Assembly: GCF_007655135.1 (NCBI RefSeq)
Contig: NC_045134.1
Location: forward strand, 16,702,568-16,766,567
Length of the DNA: 64,000 bases
DNA from: Punica granatum
Lineage: Eukaryota > Streptophyta > Magnoliopsida > Myrtales > Lythraceae
Direction: 5' to 3'
How positions within the stretch are numbered: position 1 is the first letter of the stretch; each line of letters begins with the position of its first letter. The translations under genes were made by a program, and so were the position numbers. This document shows, piece after piece, positions 10,429 through 22,141 of the stretch. The notes beneath the pieces are model-generated. The model searched no databases and had not been told where the DNA came from. It saw only the letters and a list, made by a program, of their open reading frames with translations.

Positions 10429-13400
10429 TGTCAGCACCCCATTTCGGTCCATCGGCTCCAATGGATGACTTCCGACCAAAGCTCGGGACACCATTCACCA
10501 TCGGGAAACCAGAGGCGAACGTGCGGTCACGGAGTCATGAACAATGGGAGAAGAGCTGGGTCCATTAGAAGAGCCGAAGAGAGCAGTCGGAAGAACTTAC
10601 ATGCAAAGAACCCTGAAAACGGTGGAGCTAGCACTGTGGCACTATTCATCACCGAATCACTGAAACACCGAAAGGTGCCCAATATGGGACTCTAAAAATC
10701 CCTCTTAGTGCCAAAGTGACCAACGACACGTTCGGGCGCATTTCCGGGGCATGCCACATAAGCCGGGACACCCCGATCTCTCACGGACGCTTTTTCTGAC
10801 AGAGCTCTCGGGGCCCGCTCCACTAACAAGCAGACGACCCCCTAAAACGGGCCTACAGGCACCCAGGGACCATCAAGGCTTCAGACGATCATTCGGAACT
10901 CTGCAGGGCTCCCCCAGGGACGTTTCGGTGGTAACAAACGCATCCCGACAAATATTCGGGGCACATTCACGGAAAACAGAGACCGCAGCGATTCCCGAAC
11001 ACCTCAAGACATTCAGGGAGCACTGAGAAAATACCGGGCACAAGTCCCTAGGTCTCCCCGGGCTAACGGTCCTCGGCCGAGGGCGACGAGCCAATGATCC
11101 CCCGCGGGGCAGAAGGGTCATCGAAACGAATGTCAAGACGCACAAAGAGCAATCGGGGACCGGGGGACACTAAACTCCACTCCGAACGTCCAAACAGGGC
11201 AAAACCGACTCTCGAGGCGCCGAGTCACCCGAACGTTCGTTCACACGACGCATGGCGATATTAGGCTCATTCAAATCCTTGTCGTTCAAGCATTCCAAAT
11301 CAATAAATTAATTGGACATCGGAGATCGGGCACGCGTTCAATCAAGTCTCGAGCTTTTCCCGGCTTTTCTCTTAGTCAAATAGGTCCCACAGCTCAGCCA
11401 AGACAAGCCTCCAAGCCGCGGCTCAATCCCTAAGCCACGGCTCAATTCGGTGGCTCAAACTCAAGAAGCTCCCTCCACCACACAAATTCAAATATCTCTT
11501 ACACCTTCTTACACATATCTCCCATCCATCACTTCCCATCACTTCTCCTCATGCTTCCCCCACACTCTAAGTGACATTTCCCCATCCTAACCCCTCTTCA
11601 AAAATTCGGCAGCCCCATAAACCCCCCCAAAATCACACTTAATTTCACTAATTTTTGCATCATTAGCCTTCTTATAGAAGCCTCTTGGGTCATTAACTTA
11701 ATCAGAACTCAATTTCCATTCTCTCTCAAGCTTTCTCACTCTAGGAGAACCTCCAAAACCCTCTCAAACTCCAGCAATCAGCCCTGGTCGTTCAGCCCAA
11801 GCACAGCCCCGTTCAAGGCCGAAAATGCCGGAAAACTCAACCGTTTTCCGGCGACCGCCATCCAACCCGATCCAAACTTGACCAAACTTCATATCCCACA
11901 TGTTTTCGACCTCCTAAGTCCATTTCCGACCTTAGATTTTTCATTTGAACCTCCCAGCACTTCGTTCCAGCTCTGTCCAGATTCGGGTCCCTAGGGCGTT
12001 TTTCCCGGTTTCTAAGCGAGTTCTTCCTTCTCGACTTAAGCAAGCTCAACCAAACTTCATATCCCACATATATTCGACCTCCCGAGTCCATTTCTGGTGT
12101 TAGTTTTGCGATTTGAAGCTTCCAGCTTGCCGAACCAGCTCTGTTCAGAACCGAGTTCCATAGGCATTTTCACGGTTTCCCGGGCTTCCTCGACATTTCC
12201 ACCACCCCACGACTATGGCGGGTCGTGCCATCACTTTCTAGGGGTTCCTTACAACCCTCACTCTCCCCCGCGACAAGGTGGTCACGTGCCGAGAGCCGTC
12301 CAACCGTGCACCACCGCCATTTCCCTCTTTTCTCCCTTCACTGATTTTTCCAGCTTTTTACCGGTTTTCTTTGCATATTTCAGGAAAATCGACATATCCA
12401 ATCCTCATGAAACAACTGCAGACATGATCCTCACTTAGTTAGGAGTCTAATGCCACCGACCTTGCATCAAAAGACCGCCGGGAGCCTCCCGTAGAGTCGT
12501 TTCTTCATCGGGTGCCAGTCGGGTCTGTTTCTCTGGTTTTCTTTTCTAACCCGAACTTTGCGGGAACGTACAGGTCAGCTCGGGTTGAATCTCGCTACGA
12601 GCCACCTATCACCGTGAACCTCAGTCAGTTAGGAGTCTAATGCCATTGATCTTACACCAAAAGACCACCGGGAACCTCCTGTAGACCCGTTTCTTCATCG
12701 GGGTGCCAGTCGGGTCTGTTTCGTCCCGACTAGGTCTGTCATTTTTTACTAACCCGACTTTGTTTTCGATTTCCAGAAAATCTACGCATGCTCTTCTCCC
12801 GAAACCACAGCAGACGCGATCCTTGGTCTCTTGGGAATCCAATGCAACTAGCCCCGCACGAAAATTCCATCCCGATCAACCGGTACAGCCCCGACAAGCC
12901 GGACTGCCAGTCGGGTCTGCCGCCGACCCGACTTCACTGATTCAGGTCTGTTCATTCCAGGGGGCAGAACCGATTTTCCCAAGCCCTTTTTCCGGCTTTC
13001 CTCGACTTTTCCCGCATCCCGGGGCTAGGTATAATCATTCCCAACTCAGAGAAGTTAGGACTTTTACGTTTTCTTTGCGTTTGTGGGGCGATAAGGCGGT
13101 CCATGTTCGATTCGCATGCAAGTTTATGTTTTTATGTGTTTTTACATCGTATTATGCATGTCATCATCGTATATAGTGCTAGCATGTCGGGAAATAGCTT
13201 GAATCGGAGTCGAGGAGACATCGTTGGATCGGGCAAGCCAAAGGAGCCTCTCGGCCTCACCCCAAGGGAGGTGGCCGAGAGCCCCTCTTGGCATCCTCGG
13301 GCCATGGATGGCCTCCTTTCCCCGACTCAAGTCATTTCTTGAGTTTTTACATTCTTCACTTCCCATGAGTCGGTGTCGTTTTATCGATTCCTCTAAATAT

Positions 13401-15613
13401 CGTGTTTGTGCTTGTTTGTATGTTTAATTGCGTTCCTAAGATCATGGTGGCACCGGCTATGTAAAAAATGTATGTTGTTATCGTGTTTGATGTTTTATGC
13501 ATGCAAGAAACGGTCAAAACCGATTCTTGGAATTGATTGTAATCACCATTTTCATTTAATCGTTGGTTTCATGTTAATTCATATGCTAGATACGTTAATA
13601 TCGAACAATCGTTTCATTGATCCATAACAATTGAGGTTTGAGGTCTCAATCATTAAACCATTCCACAAATGGGAGAAACGGGACGTATCATTCGGTTAAT
13701 TAAATCATCTTGGACTAAATAATTGGATAAATTGATTATTAATTCGTAAGCGCGTCGATGGCTCACGGAACGGCGAGAATGCCCTTTTCCTTAAAAAGCC
13801 CACAATTTCAAAACACCAAGACGTGTAACACGAATAGAATCGACGTCTAGCGAGTACTCGCATGCTATGACTCGAGTCCGGGCCCGATTTGAGGCGGCTC
13901 GAGTCGGGACGTGCGAGTCCTCCCTAGACTTCTTCGTGTCACACGATCTTCGATTTGTACACGAACATCACACGTTTTATTATCCAAGGGCATAATCGTC
14001 ATTCTGTGATTCACCGATACCCTAGGCGTTAGGGAGTTGGAAACACCGCGATCTATGGGCGAGAAAGGGCAACCCTTTCGGGTGTGAGTTTCATTCGCAG
14101 GGCCCATTCCGTTCAGTTTCGGTGTTTCTATCTTCCTACCGTAGATTCGGTGGTGAACATTTTATTTCAGTTACAAAACACGAAAAACCGGATTAATCAT
14201 ACATTTGGCTTAATCAAACACTAGATAGTGAATAGGCAGAATACTAGATTCCAATCTAGAGTCAAAACACGAGTTTGGCTAATTCGGTGAAACCGCAGTG
14301 TCACCTCACTAAACTAGAGTCTTAAAACAAGTACACACATGTAATTGGCTTAGAACCCTATTCTAGTCCACCATCTATGTTTGCCTAGGTTAGACACATT
14401 GTTTGTTAATCAACCCCGGTTAATAACTGAATAAATCACGTACATTCGACTTAATACACCACTTGTCTGTATTCACCGGTACTTGTCAGTTGTTGTCCGT
14501 ATTTTGTCAGTGTTATTAGTTTTCTTCTGTTTTACTCTTGCTTTTGCTAATTTGTTGCGGTTTGGGCCCGAACCCATAGGTTACGTGTTGCATGGGGCCC
14601 AACGCCCCAGATCACCGAACACGAGGTCCAACGCCTCCTAACTCACTGAGCGCGTGCAACCCGAGTGCGGAATAGGATCTAGCCTCGAGTCACCATCACA
14701 CTCCGAATGTGGCCTATGTGGAAGGCAATTGGATTGGATGTGTGAAACGTGTTTAGATATCACCCGGGAGCTCGATCGGTCCAATGGTTACAGTGGGAAC
14801 CAATCAGTTCTCCATCATACCGTCGGTTCGATCGGACCCGACCTCTGGCTCTTTGAGCCCGCGTTGCCTTAATTTACTTATCGGTCATTCAAAACACATG
14901 GGGAGCCGGAGCGGAATATTGGCCCAATGCAAACCGATCGGGATCCATTTACTTTATTCAGTTGTACTTTGCAATTATTCGAGTGTACATTGTGAGGATT
15001 TTATTTGTAAGCTCACTCGTTCACTTGTAAGGATCCCCGATCGGCGAGCGAGAGGTCCGAGTGTCAAGTCGGTTAAGTCGGTCTATCGTCACCAAGGGAT
15101 GAGTAAGCTCGAATAATCGTGGTCCCGGTTCGCGCAGGGAATCGACCATTTTGGTTCGAGGAACTGTAACGCTAAGATAGTGAACCAATTCCTCGACTCA
15201 CAAGCCTACTCATCCTTCGGATTCTCGGCCCAACTTGATCAATTCATCGACTTTACGGTGTTAAAACGGGCGAGTCAAGTGCACCCCTAAATCATGCGGT
15301 AAATAAACAAAACGGTAAGCCTAGCAAACTAGAGTACCGAAAGGGCGTGCGGGATATAGGCCCGCACGTAATAGAACCCCCGAATTCGGAATTTCCGGTT
15401 CCGTATGACCATTGTCTTAGCACTTAGGTGTACCTTGTACCCCTGGACCCGGGCGACTTAACGGCCCTCGACCTACGGGTCGTAAACAGTAAGTGGCGAC
15501 TCCTTCTCACGCGTGTCCGTCGCGCATCCCCACGGGAAGGTGGATACTCCCAAGCCGCGTTGCATAGGCTTCGCGCATGCGTGCTCCGACGAGATGAAAT
15601 TCAGGTGCGCACA
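10429..15613 (+). repeat. 3' LTR of element A (complete, 5185 bp)
   Basis: The LTR starts TGTCAGCACCCCATTTC right after the polypurine tract and ends GTGCGCACA at 15613, where the reading frame of the interrupted gag-pol gene of element B resumes on the - strand. It has three of the roughly 200-bp units instead of four, and fewer copies of the short motif matching 405-450. The TATA box of the other copy is altered here. At 5.2 kb it is among the longer plant LTRs, as in Ogre-type elements. Confidence 0.92.
11673..11679 (+). promoter_or_regulatory. Altered TATA box of the element A 3' LTR
   Basis: The site matching TATATAA at 677-683 reads TATAGAA, a single T-to-G change that should weaken TBP binding. 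Because a fresh insertion has identical LTRs, the change probably arose after integration. Confidence 0.5.
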
Positions 15614-18044
15614 CTCCTCGGTCACCTTCTTAGATGGAAAAGGTGAGCTTTCGGGCGCCGCCCCGACTTCAACGGCGGGCGTCTTCCCTTTGTCCTTGGC
15701 CGCCGAACTCTCATACACCCGCCCCGATCGTGTCACCCCCATGACACTGAATTGCTGCTCGAGACTCCCAACACTTCCTTCGTAGGTCCAGAGGACCTTG
15801 CTATCTGAGTACGGCTCCCGGGCAGGGATGTCGATAATGAACGGGGCCGGCGAGGCCTCGTGTCCCGTGAACTCGACTGTGGGTTCTTCGGGAGTGTAAT
15901 TGATCACGAAAGGGAAGGGGATTCTCCTGCGCTTCTTCGTCCCTCTCCGAAACGCATATAGAGATCATGTTGATAGATGGCCCCGAACTCGGCCTATGGT
16001 CCGGGAGGGGGTTGGCCTGCACATTTGGGGGCCTGACGGCGTTGAAGGTGAGTCTGTTGCTATCGATCCTCCTTTGAATTTAGTCCCGCAACCTCCAACA
16101 ATTGTCGAGGGTGTGCCCCGGCGCGCCCTGATGATATTCGCAGTGCTTGGATTGATCCTGAACGAATGGGTTGAAGTTCGGACCCGGGGATATCGACTGG
16201 ATTTGATTTCCCGCCAAGAGTTGCCGATATATGTGAGAGAGAGGAGCAGGCAACGGCGAGTATTGTTTGCGGGGTCGGCTTTGCGCGCCGCCGGCCTGTT
16301 GACCCTGCGAAGTAGGGCTCTGTTGCGCCGGTGGAGGAGTTCTCGACACCGGGGGCCTGGGTTGAGAGGGCTGAGCGGGGGCGGGCGCAAAGTGGTCGTA
16401 TGATTGTGAGGTCGTCGGCGGTGGGACCGGTGGGGACGAATAGTAGATCGACTGAGGTTGGTGCTATGGAGGTGGAGGAAAGTACGTAGGAGCGGTGGTC
16501 GGTGTGGTCGTGAGATTCACCGAATATTGTTGGGGCGCCTGATGTGCCGTATTGACGGCGTTTACCGAAACTTCCTTCGCTCTCCTCCCGCCGGAAGACG
16601 ACAGCGCCGCGGGAGCCTTCTTTGATGACTCCTCCCCTTTGTTGGTGGGGTCCTCCATCCTTCTGAGCTTGATCCCCAAATCCAGCTTTTTCCCGGCCTC
16701 GATGAGGTCGGAGAACGACGAAGTGTGTGCCGACAGGTGTGAATAGTACACTCCTCTCAGTGTGGAGTGGAATAACTGGATCTGTTGCTCCTCGCTGATC
16801 GGAGGGATGTGCTTTGCTGCTTGGGCGCGCCACTTGGCAGCATATTCCTCGAACCTTTGGCCCCGCGCCATTTCTTTCGTGCTCAGTTCCAGAAGGGTGG
16901 GAAGCGTTTCCGCGCAATACCGGTATTGGTTGGTGAACTTCCGGGAGGGGTCCTCCCACGTCGGGATGTCCTCGGCCTTCAGCGGCATGAACCAATCGAG
17001 GGCCGATCCTGACAGGCTATCTTGGAAGGAGTGGATGACAAACTCCTCGTATTTCCAATACTGCAGCATCTTCCCTCGGTAGTGGGGGAGGTGGTGGCGT
17101 GGATCCGTCGTGCCCTCATAGGTCTTGAACTTCGGGACCTTGAACTTTGGGGGCAGCCGCATACCCGGGAATAGGCTACAGTCGCCATAGCGTGCGTCGG
17201 GACGAGCATCGCCCGCTTGTAGGGCCCATATCGTTTCCTCCATTCGCTTCAACCTACGCTCCTGCTCGGCGTCGGCCTCGGGGAAGAAGTGCGTCGGTGA
17301 GGCGAATTGGGCCGCATGGGTCGGCGTGCCCGGTTCATGGAAGGTGGTGTTTATGGGGGGCGGTGCCTGGTAGGAGAAGCCGGCGTGAGGCTGTGGATAG
17401 GGAGGAAGCTCCGTGGTCTAAAGATGAGTTGGAGCAGGCGCACTGGACGCCGGGAAAACCACCTGCGGAGGTGCCGTGTAGGCCATCGCTGGGCCCGGTA
17501 TAGAGACAGGAGGAGGTGCGGGCAAGACCTGCTCCGAGGACAGGAATGTTGCCGATGGGAGAGGGACGGCCGTGGGGGCCGGTGGTGGCGGATATGGGCT
17601 GGTGAAAGGTTGAGCCATGGACGTATGCAGCGTTGATGGGGCGGGTGCATCCATGTTTTCCGGGGCTTGGGTCGGTGTAATCCCGGGTGCTGGGTCGACT
17701 GTCGGCCCTTGCCCCGGTGGAGGCGTGGAGCTCGAGGAGGCACGGTTCGGCCCTCTAAGTAGGGCGAGCAGTTCTGCCATGCTGGTGGCCATTTGATTGA
17801 CCGTGCCCTCGAGTGCCGCGATGCGGGCTTGGTCGTCGGAGGCGGAGGACGTCTGTGAGGCCCGTGCAAGGGGTACTCCTAAAGACGCCGGGGGCTGGAG
17901 GTGCGTAGGAGGGGCGCTCGAGTATGCCGAGAGCATGCCTGCAGGAGTTGGAGGCGGTGGAGCATGCGTTGGAGGCGGTTGAGAAAGAGCCGGAGCCGGC
18001 GGGTTGACTTCCTCGGAGATGTCGACTCGATCTTCTTCCGCCAT
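15614..18044 (-). pseudogene. gag: gag-pol of element B, 5' part (gag plus start of pol), with stops, a frameshift and an insertion
   Basis: Gag forms the virus-like particle that packages the element RNA. The frame starts at 18044 (MAEEDRVD) with a proline-rich low-complexity part containing a short helix (RIAALEGTVNQMATSMAEL). The Retrotrans_gag-type core lies at about 16700-17130 with motifs ALDWFMPL, WEDPSRKFTNQY and QRFEEYAAKWRAQA. A zinc-knuckle-like CX2HX5HX4C (CEYHQGAPGHTLDNC) lies near 16100-16150. Then come MISI, the NYTPEEPTVEF region and GVTRSGRVYE, typical of the plant gag-protease junction. In-frame TAG stops lie at 17418-17420 and 16464-16466, a TAA at 16080-16082, and an extra base in the T-run at about 15907-15913 shifts the frame. 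The text breaks off after VTEE where element A inserted. It cannot make a full protein. Confidence 0.88.
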
Positions 18045-18362
18045 TCTGAGATGTTGACGAGTCGGGTAACGATGCGTCGCCAGTTGTGATCACCTAGATT
18101 CCAAGAATGTGTAAGGGCAAACATCGACATTTTGAGACGATAAGTGCGGACTAAGTAAAATGACAAGATGTATGAGATGCATGGGCTTCCAAAACACTAA
18201 TGTCATTACATTGATTGGATTCAAGTTCCATAGTTTTACAAAATAGAGCGTACGGAAGAAAAAAAAGAACATAAACGTAAAGCCGACATCCCTTTGCGCT
18301 CGGTGGTCGCTTGAAAGCGGCGTAGGTCCAAGCGAGGGCAAAAATGGGCGCGTTCGCTAATC
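18045..18362 (-). other. Spacer between ORF1 and gag of element B
   Basis: No gene. Just upstream of the gag ATG, a block at 18057-18092 is conserved with 22972-23007 in element C. In both, the frame of gag stays open for some 15 codons before the ATG and encodes QLA(T/S)HRYPTR, preceded by a stop. An AG dinucleotide just before this block (CTAG/GTGATC) could be a splice acceptor; this is only a possibility. Confidence 0.5.
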
Positions 18363-19863
18363 CTAAGGGTGGGCGAGGTTGCGCGCCCTTTTGTGCACTC
18401 GGTCCAACTCCGCGCTCAAGCGGGCCATCTCCCGATCTAGGTGTGCGACCCGGGCGTGTGCTCGAGTCAGCTCCGTCTGAAGCTCCCTGTAGTCTGCGAC
18501 CTCTGCGCGGGAATCAACAAGCTCGCAACGGAGCCTATCTCGTTCCTCCCTGACGGCCCGTAGTTTCGCGTGCATGGCCGCTTGGATGGAGCTTTCGGCT
18601 TCGGGAGCGAGGGTAGATGTAGCTCGAGGAGTCGGGGTGGCCTGGGACCGTCGTGGTGGTGTCGATCCCTACGAGTAGAACCGGGCCACATATGCTGATG
18701 TGGCGGAAAATGCTCGCTCTTCGTCGGTGGGATGCTCGGGGAAGTACAGGCGCTATATGGTGCTAGCGTCCCGCTGACGATGGATCTCTCGAATCTGTAG
18801 GAATCTTGCGGGGGCCGAGGATGTAGAGTCGGCCCATTGGATACGGAAAGGTAGGCGGTCCGCCTCGGCGGGAATGTCCTGTAGGCCGCCGAGCTGTCCG
18901 ATCACCCGGTCGGGGAATATGAGTGTGCTCCCCAAGTGGCTGAGAAGGGGAACTCCCACAATTCCGGGACATCCCGTGATCATGGGGCCGCCGGGGTTCC
19001 ATCGGGCGACCCATAAGAACCGTGCGGGCGTCAACTCACGCCAAAAACGCCTCCATTCCGAGAAGCTATGCTCGGGAGGCGGGATGGCTGGTGCAAGGCG
19101 CTCGATAAACGAGCGCTCGTTGGAGATGTAGGAGAACGGATGTGATGAGCAAAAAGGGCGGACGTGCGCGAGAAACCAAGTCTACAGTAGGTGCGGGGAT
19201 CCCCTCATCCTGCCGCGTCGAACCTCCCTAACATAGTCAAGAGACCGAACGGTCTCGGCTAACAAAGCCTCCACATAACTATGGCCTCCCACCGCTTGGA
19301 GGACGACTTGGGCTATAGCCCCGTCAATGAGGTTCGGCGAGTACGGGGAACAAGAGAGTGCCAAAGACCAGGAGCAAGAATCCATGACAAGCATCGCGCT
19401 GATAAGAAGCCGTTGTAGGTGTCATTAAGCGGAGGAGCGTCCAATCGGAGAGCCACGCGATCCTGATGCCTTGATCCCACCTCTGATGAAGCTCCTCGTG
19501 GATGTCCCGGGCGGGTATGTGGAGAAGAGTGGAGAGCTGACTCTGGACGGTTGTGAACGGGTTAGGCACGAAGATGCCGTGGGTCGTGGGCGTGGGCCTC
19601 TGGATGAGTGCCGTGTACTCCTCGATCGTAAGGGCTAACTCCGTCCCCTGGAAGTTGAATACTGCGTGCTCGGGATCCCAAAATTCGGCGGCGGTCCTCA
19701 AGAAGATCCAATCCAGCAGGGTCTCGGCGAACATGACCATATCTCCGATAATGCCTTGAATGAAAGCGTGATCCACAGGCCGGAGAGTCCTCCAGATGCG
19801 CATGATGTCTTACCTTGGTGGCGTGATTGCTTCGAGTCTGAGACCGGGGGCCGGACGGTCCAT
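18363..19863 (-). pseudogene. ORF1 of element B (DUF7745 / plant-mobile-domain-like), broken
   Basis: This is the decayed counterpart of the intact 498-codon ORF1 of element C (23265-24761), with the same order of motifs: LRPVDHAF, SYQRDACHGFLLL, NLIDGAIAQVVLQAVGG, SLDYVREVRRGRMRG, RFLWVARWNPGGPM, LGGLQDIP and a C-terminal heptad-rich part beginning REERDRLRCELVDSRAE. The ATG is at 19863. The frame has TAA at 19810-19812, TAG at 19182-19184, 18753-18755 and 18669-18671, and one extra C in a C-run near 19337-19341. At the last two TAG sites the intact copy has glutamine. Its role in the element life cycle is unknown. The family name is recalled from plant annotations, not searched. Confidence 0.85.
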
Positions 19864-20471
19864 CCTTACCTAGATGGAGGAGATGCCGGCTTAACGTCTT
19901 AAGAATCAAATCAATGCAATGTCCTAAGTTTTTTTCGAAAAATGTATGCATTGCGGAAAGGTAAACTATAGTCGTGTTCTTTACAGTATACATCGCTCTT
20001 TCTTACAAAAACAACAAAATGCCCGTCCTAACAAAGAAAAACTACGGGCCGACTCAAGGACTCGACTTTTGGGTCGGTTGACGGCATGGAGGCAAAAATT
20101 GGTCCAGCATGACGGTCCCTATGTATGCATGGTTTTTGGTGCTACTGGGAGAACCGCTAACTAGGGATGGGGGCTCTCGACTCAAGGGTGTGAATTCCTT
20201 GAAATCGAGCGAGGATCTTTGGGGGCCGGTTCGGTGGCATAGCCGACTCGATCCGTTTCCTTACTCGGAACCTCTGACTAACCTAGCTTCCTATATTGGT
20301 GCCCGTGGGATGTCGGACAAGGTACCTAAGAACCCGCTAGAATGATGCGATGCAAGTGCAAGAAGTAATGGTGCTTGAAAATAAATGTACGGAAAGCGGT
20401 AAATAGACACGCAAGCAAGCAACCGGAAACGAGCCCGAACCCTCAAAGTGTCCCTAGTGGAGTCGTCAAGC
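19864..20471 (-). other. Leader and primer binding site of element B
   Basis: The leader matches those of C (24762-25362) and A (4833-5170). The PBS lies at 20451-20468 and reads TGACGACTCCACTAGGGA on the - strand, 3 nt from the LTR end. Against C (TGGCGACTCCACTGGGGA) it has two G-to-A changes, which suits an old copy. Short ORFs here have no support. Confidence 0.75.
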
Positions 20472-22141
20472 TGTGCGCACCCGAATTTAATCTCGTCGGG
20501 GCACGCATGCGCGCGCCTAAGCAAACGCGGCTTGGGAGTGTCCACCTTCCCGGGGACGCGCGACGGACACGTGTAGGAAGGAGTTGCCACTTGCCATTTT
20601 ACGACTCGAAGGTCGAGGGCCGGCAAGTTACCCGGGTCTAGGGGTACGGGGTACACCTAAATGCTAAGGCAATGGTCATACGGAACCGGGAATTCCGAAT
20701 TCGGGGGTTCTATTATGTGCAGGCCTATATCTCGCACGCCCTTTCGGTACTCTAGCTTCCTAGGCTTGCCGTTTTGTTTATTTACCGCGTGATATAGGGT
20801 CGCACTTGACTCGCCCGTTTTGACACCTTAAAGTCGATGAATTGATCAAGTTGGACCAAGATTCCGAAAGATGAGTAGGCTTTTGCGTCGAGGTATCGGT
20901 TCACTATCTTAGCGTTACAGTTCATCGAACCGTAATGGTCGATTCCCTGCGCGAACCGAAACCGCGAGTATTCGAGCTTACTCATCTCTCGGTGATAATA
21001 GACCGACTTGACCGGTTTGACACTCGGACCTCTCGCTCGCCGATCGGGGATCTTTACAAGTGACTGAGTGAATATACAAATAAAATCCTCACAATGTTCT
21101 CTCGAATAATTACAAAGTATAACTGAATAAGTAAATGGATCCCGATCGGTTTGCATTGGGCCAATATTCCACTCCGGCTCACCGTGTATTTTGAATAACC
21201 GATAAACAAGTTAAGGCAACGCGGTCAAGGAGCCGGGGGTCGGGTCCGATCGATCCAACGGTTTACGGGAGAACCGGTTGGTTCTCACTGTATCCAATGG
21301 ACCGATCGAGTTCCCGGGTGATATCTAAACCCGTTTCACGCGCTCAATCCAAATCCGCCTTCCACATAGGCCGCATTCCGAGTGTGACGGTGAATCGAGG
21401 CTAGATCCCATTCCGCACTCGGGTTGCACGCGCTCGGTGAGTTAAGAGGCGTTGGACCTCGTGTTCGGTGATTTGGGGCGTTGGACCCCGTGCAACACGT
21501 AACCTATGGGTTCGGGCCCGAACCGCAATAAATCATCATAGGCAAGGATAAAACAGAAGAAAACTGATAAAACTGACATAATACAATCAATAACTGACAA
21601 CTATCGGTGAATACAGTTAAGTGGTGTATTAAGTCGAGTGTACGTGATTTAATCAGTTATTAATCGGGGTTGATTAGCAAGCAATGTATCTAACCTAGGC
21701 AAACATAAATGGTGGATTAGAATAGGGTTCTAAGCCAATTACATGTGTGTATTTGTTTTAAGACTCTTATTCAGCGAGGTGACACTGCGGTTTCACCGAA
21801 TTAGCCAAACTTGTGTTTTGACTCTAGATTGGAATCTATTATTCCGCCTGTCCATTGTCTAGTGTTTGATTAGGCCAAATGTACGATTAGTCAGGTTTTC
21901 CGTATTTTGTGACTGAAACAAAATGATCCCCACCAAATCTACAATAGGAAGAAAGAAACACCGAAAACAAACGAAATAGGCCGCGCGAATGAAACTCGCA
22001 CCCAAACGGGTCGTCCTTTCTCGTTCATAGTTCTAGGTGTTTCCAACTCCTTAAAGCCTAGGGTATCGGTGAATCACGGAATGACGATTATGCCCTTGGA
22101 TGATAAAATTGCAATGTTCGTGTATAAATTGGAGATCGCGT
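20472..22141 (-). repeat. 5' LTR of element B, only its 3' 1.67 kb left
   Basis: Reverse-complement match to about 3170-4811 of the element A LTR, ending CA at 20472 next to the PBS. Homology stops at about 22141, where gag sequence of element C begins after a 26-bp duplicated filler. The promoter part of the LTR is missing, so B cannot be transcribed from its own 5' LTR. Confidence 0.88.

Larger units (their letters stand above)
1..15613 (+). mobile_element. Element A: non-autonomous Ty3/gypsy-type LTR retrotransposon (LARD-like), 5' end cut by window
   Basis: Two long direct repeats (1-4811 and 10429-15613) flank a 5.6-kb internal region. Position 1 corresponds to 11014 in the second copy, so about 585 bp of the left LTR lie outside the window. 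The left copy is followed by a tRNA-type primer binding site and the right copy is preceded by a polypurine tract, which sets the + orientation. The LTR begins TGTCAGCACCCC and ends GCGCACA. The internal region holds no gag, protease, reverse transcriptase, RNase H or integrase that I can recognise, although its first 350 bp match the leaders of elements B and C. This is the layout of a large retrotransposon derivative that borrows its enzymes. The 3' LTR abuts the interrupted gag-pol reading frame of element B at 15613/15614. The expected 5-bp target duplication cannot be checked because the left flank is not visible. Confidence 0.9.
15614..22141 (-). mobile_element. Element B: decayed Ty3/gypsy-type element, split by element A and fused to element C
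   Basis: Read on the - strand from the right: an LTR remnant (22141-20472), a PBS (20468-20451), a leader, a broken ORF1 (19863-18363), a 318-bp spacer and a broken gag running into the start of pol at 15614. There the frame is cut by the LTR of element A. The rest of pol and the 3' LTR should lie left of the window beyond the missing 585 bp of A. The upstream 2.7 kb or so of its 5' LTR are gone, replaced by gag sequence of element C. The extra ORF before gag and the very long LTR are features known from plant Tat/Ogre-type elements. Confidence 0.85.

Noticed and set aside
16060..16995. 311-codon - strand frame overlapping gag of element B
   Set aside because: It is in another phase than the gag motifs and has no domain; the gag frame at 16464-17252 carries the recognisable core.
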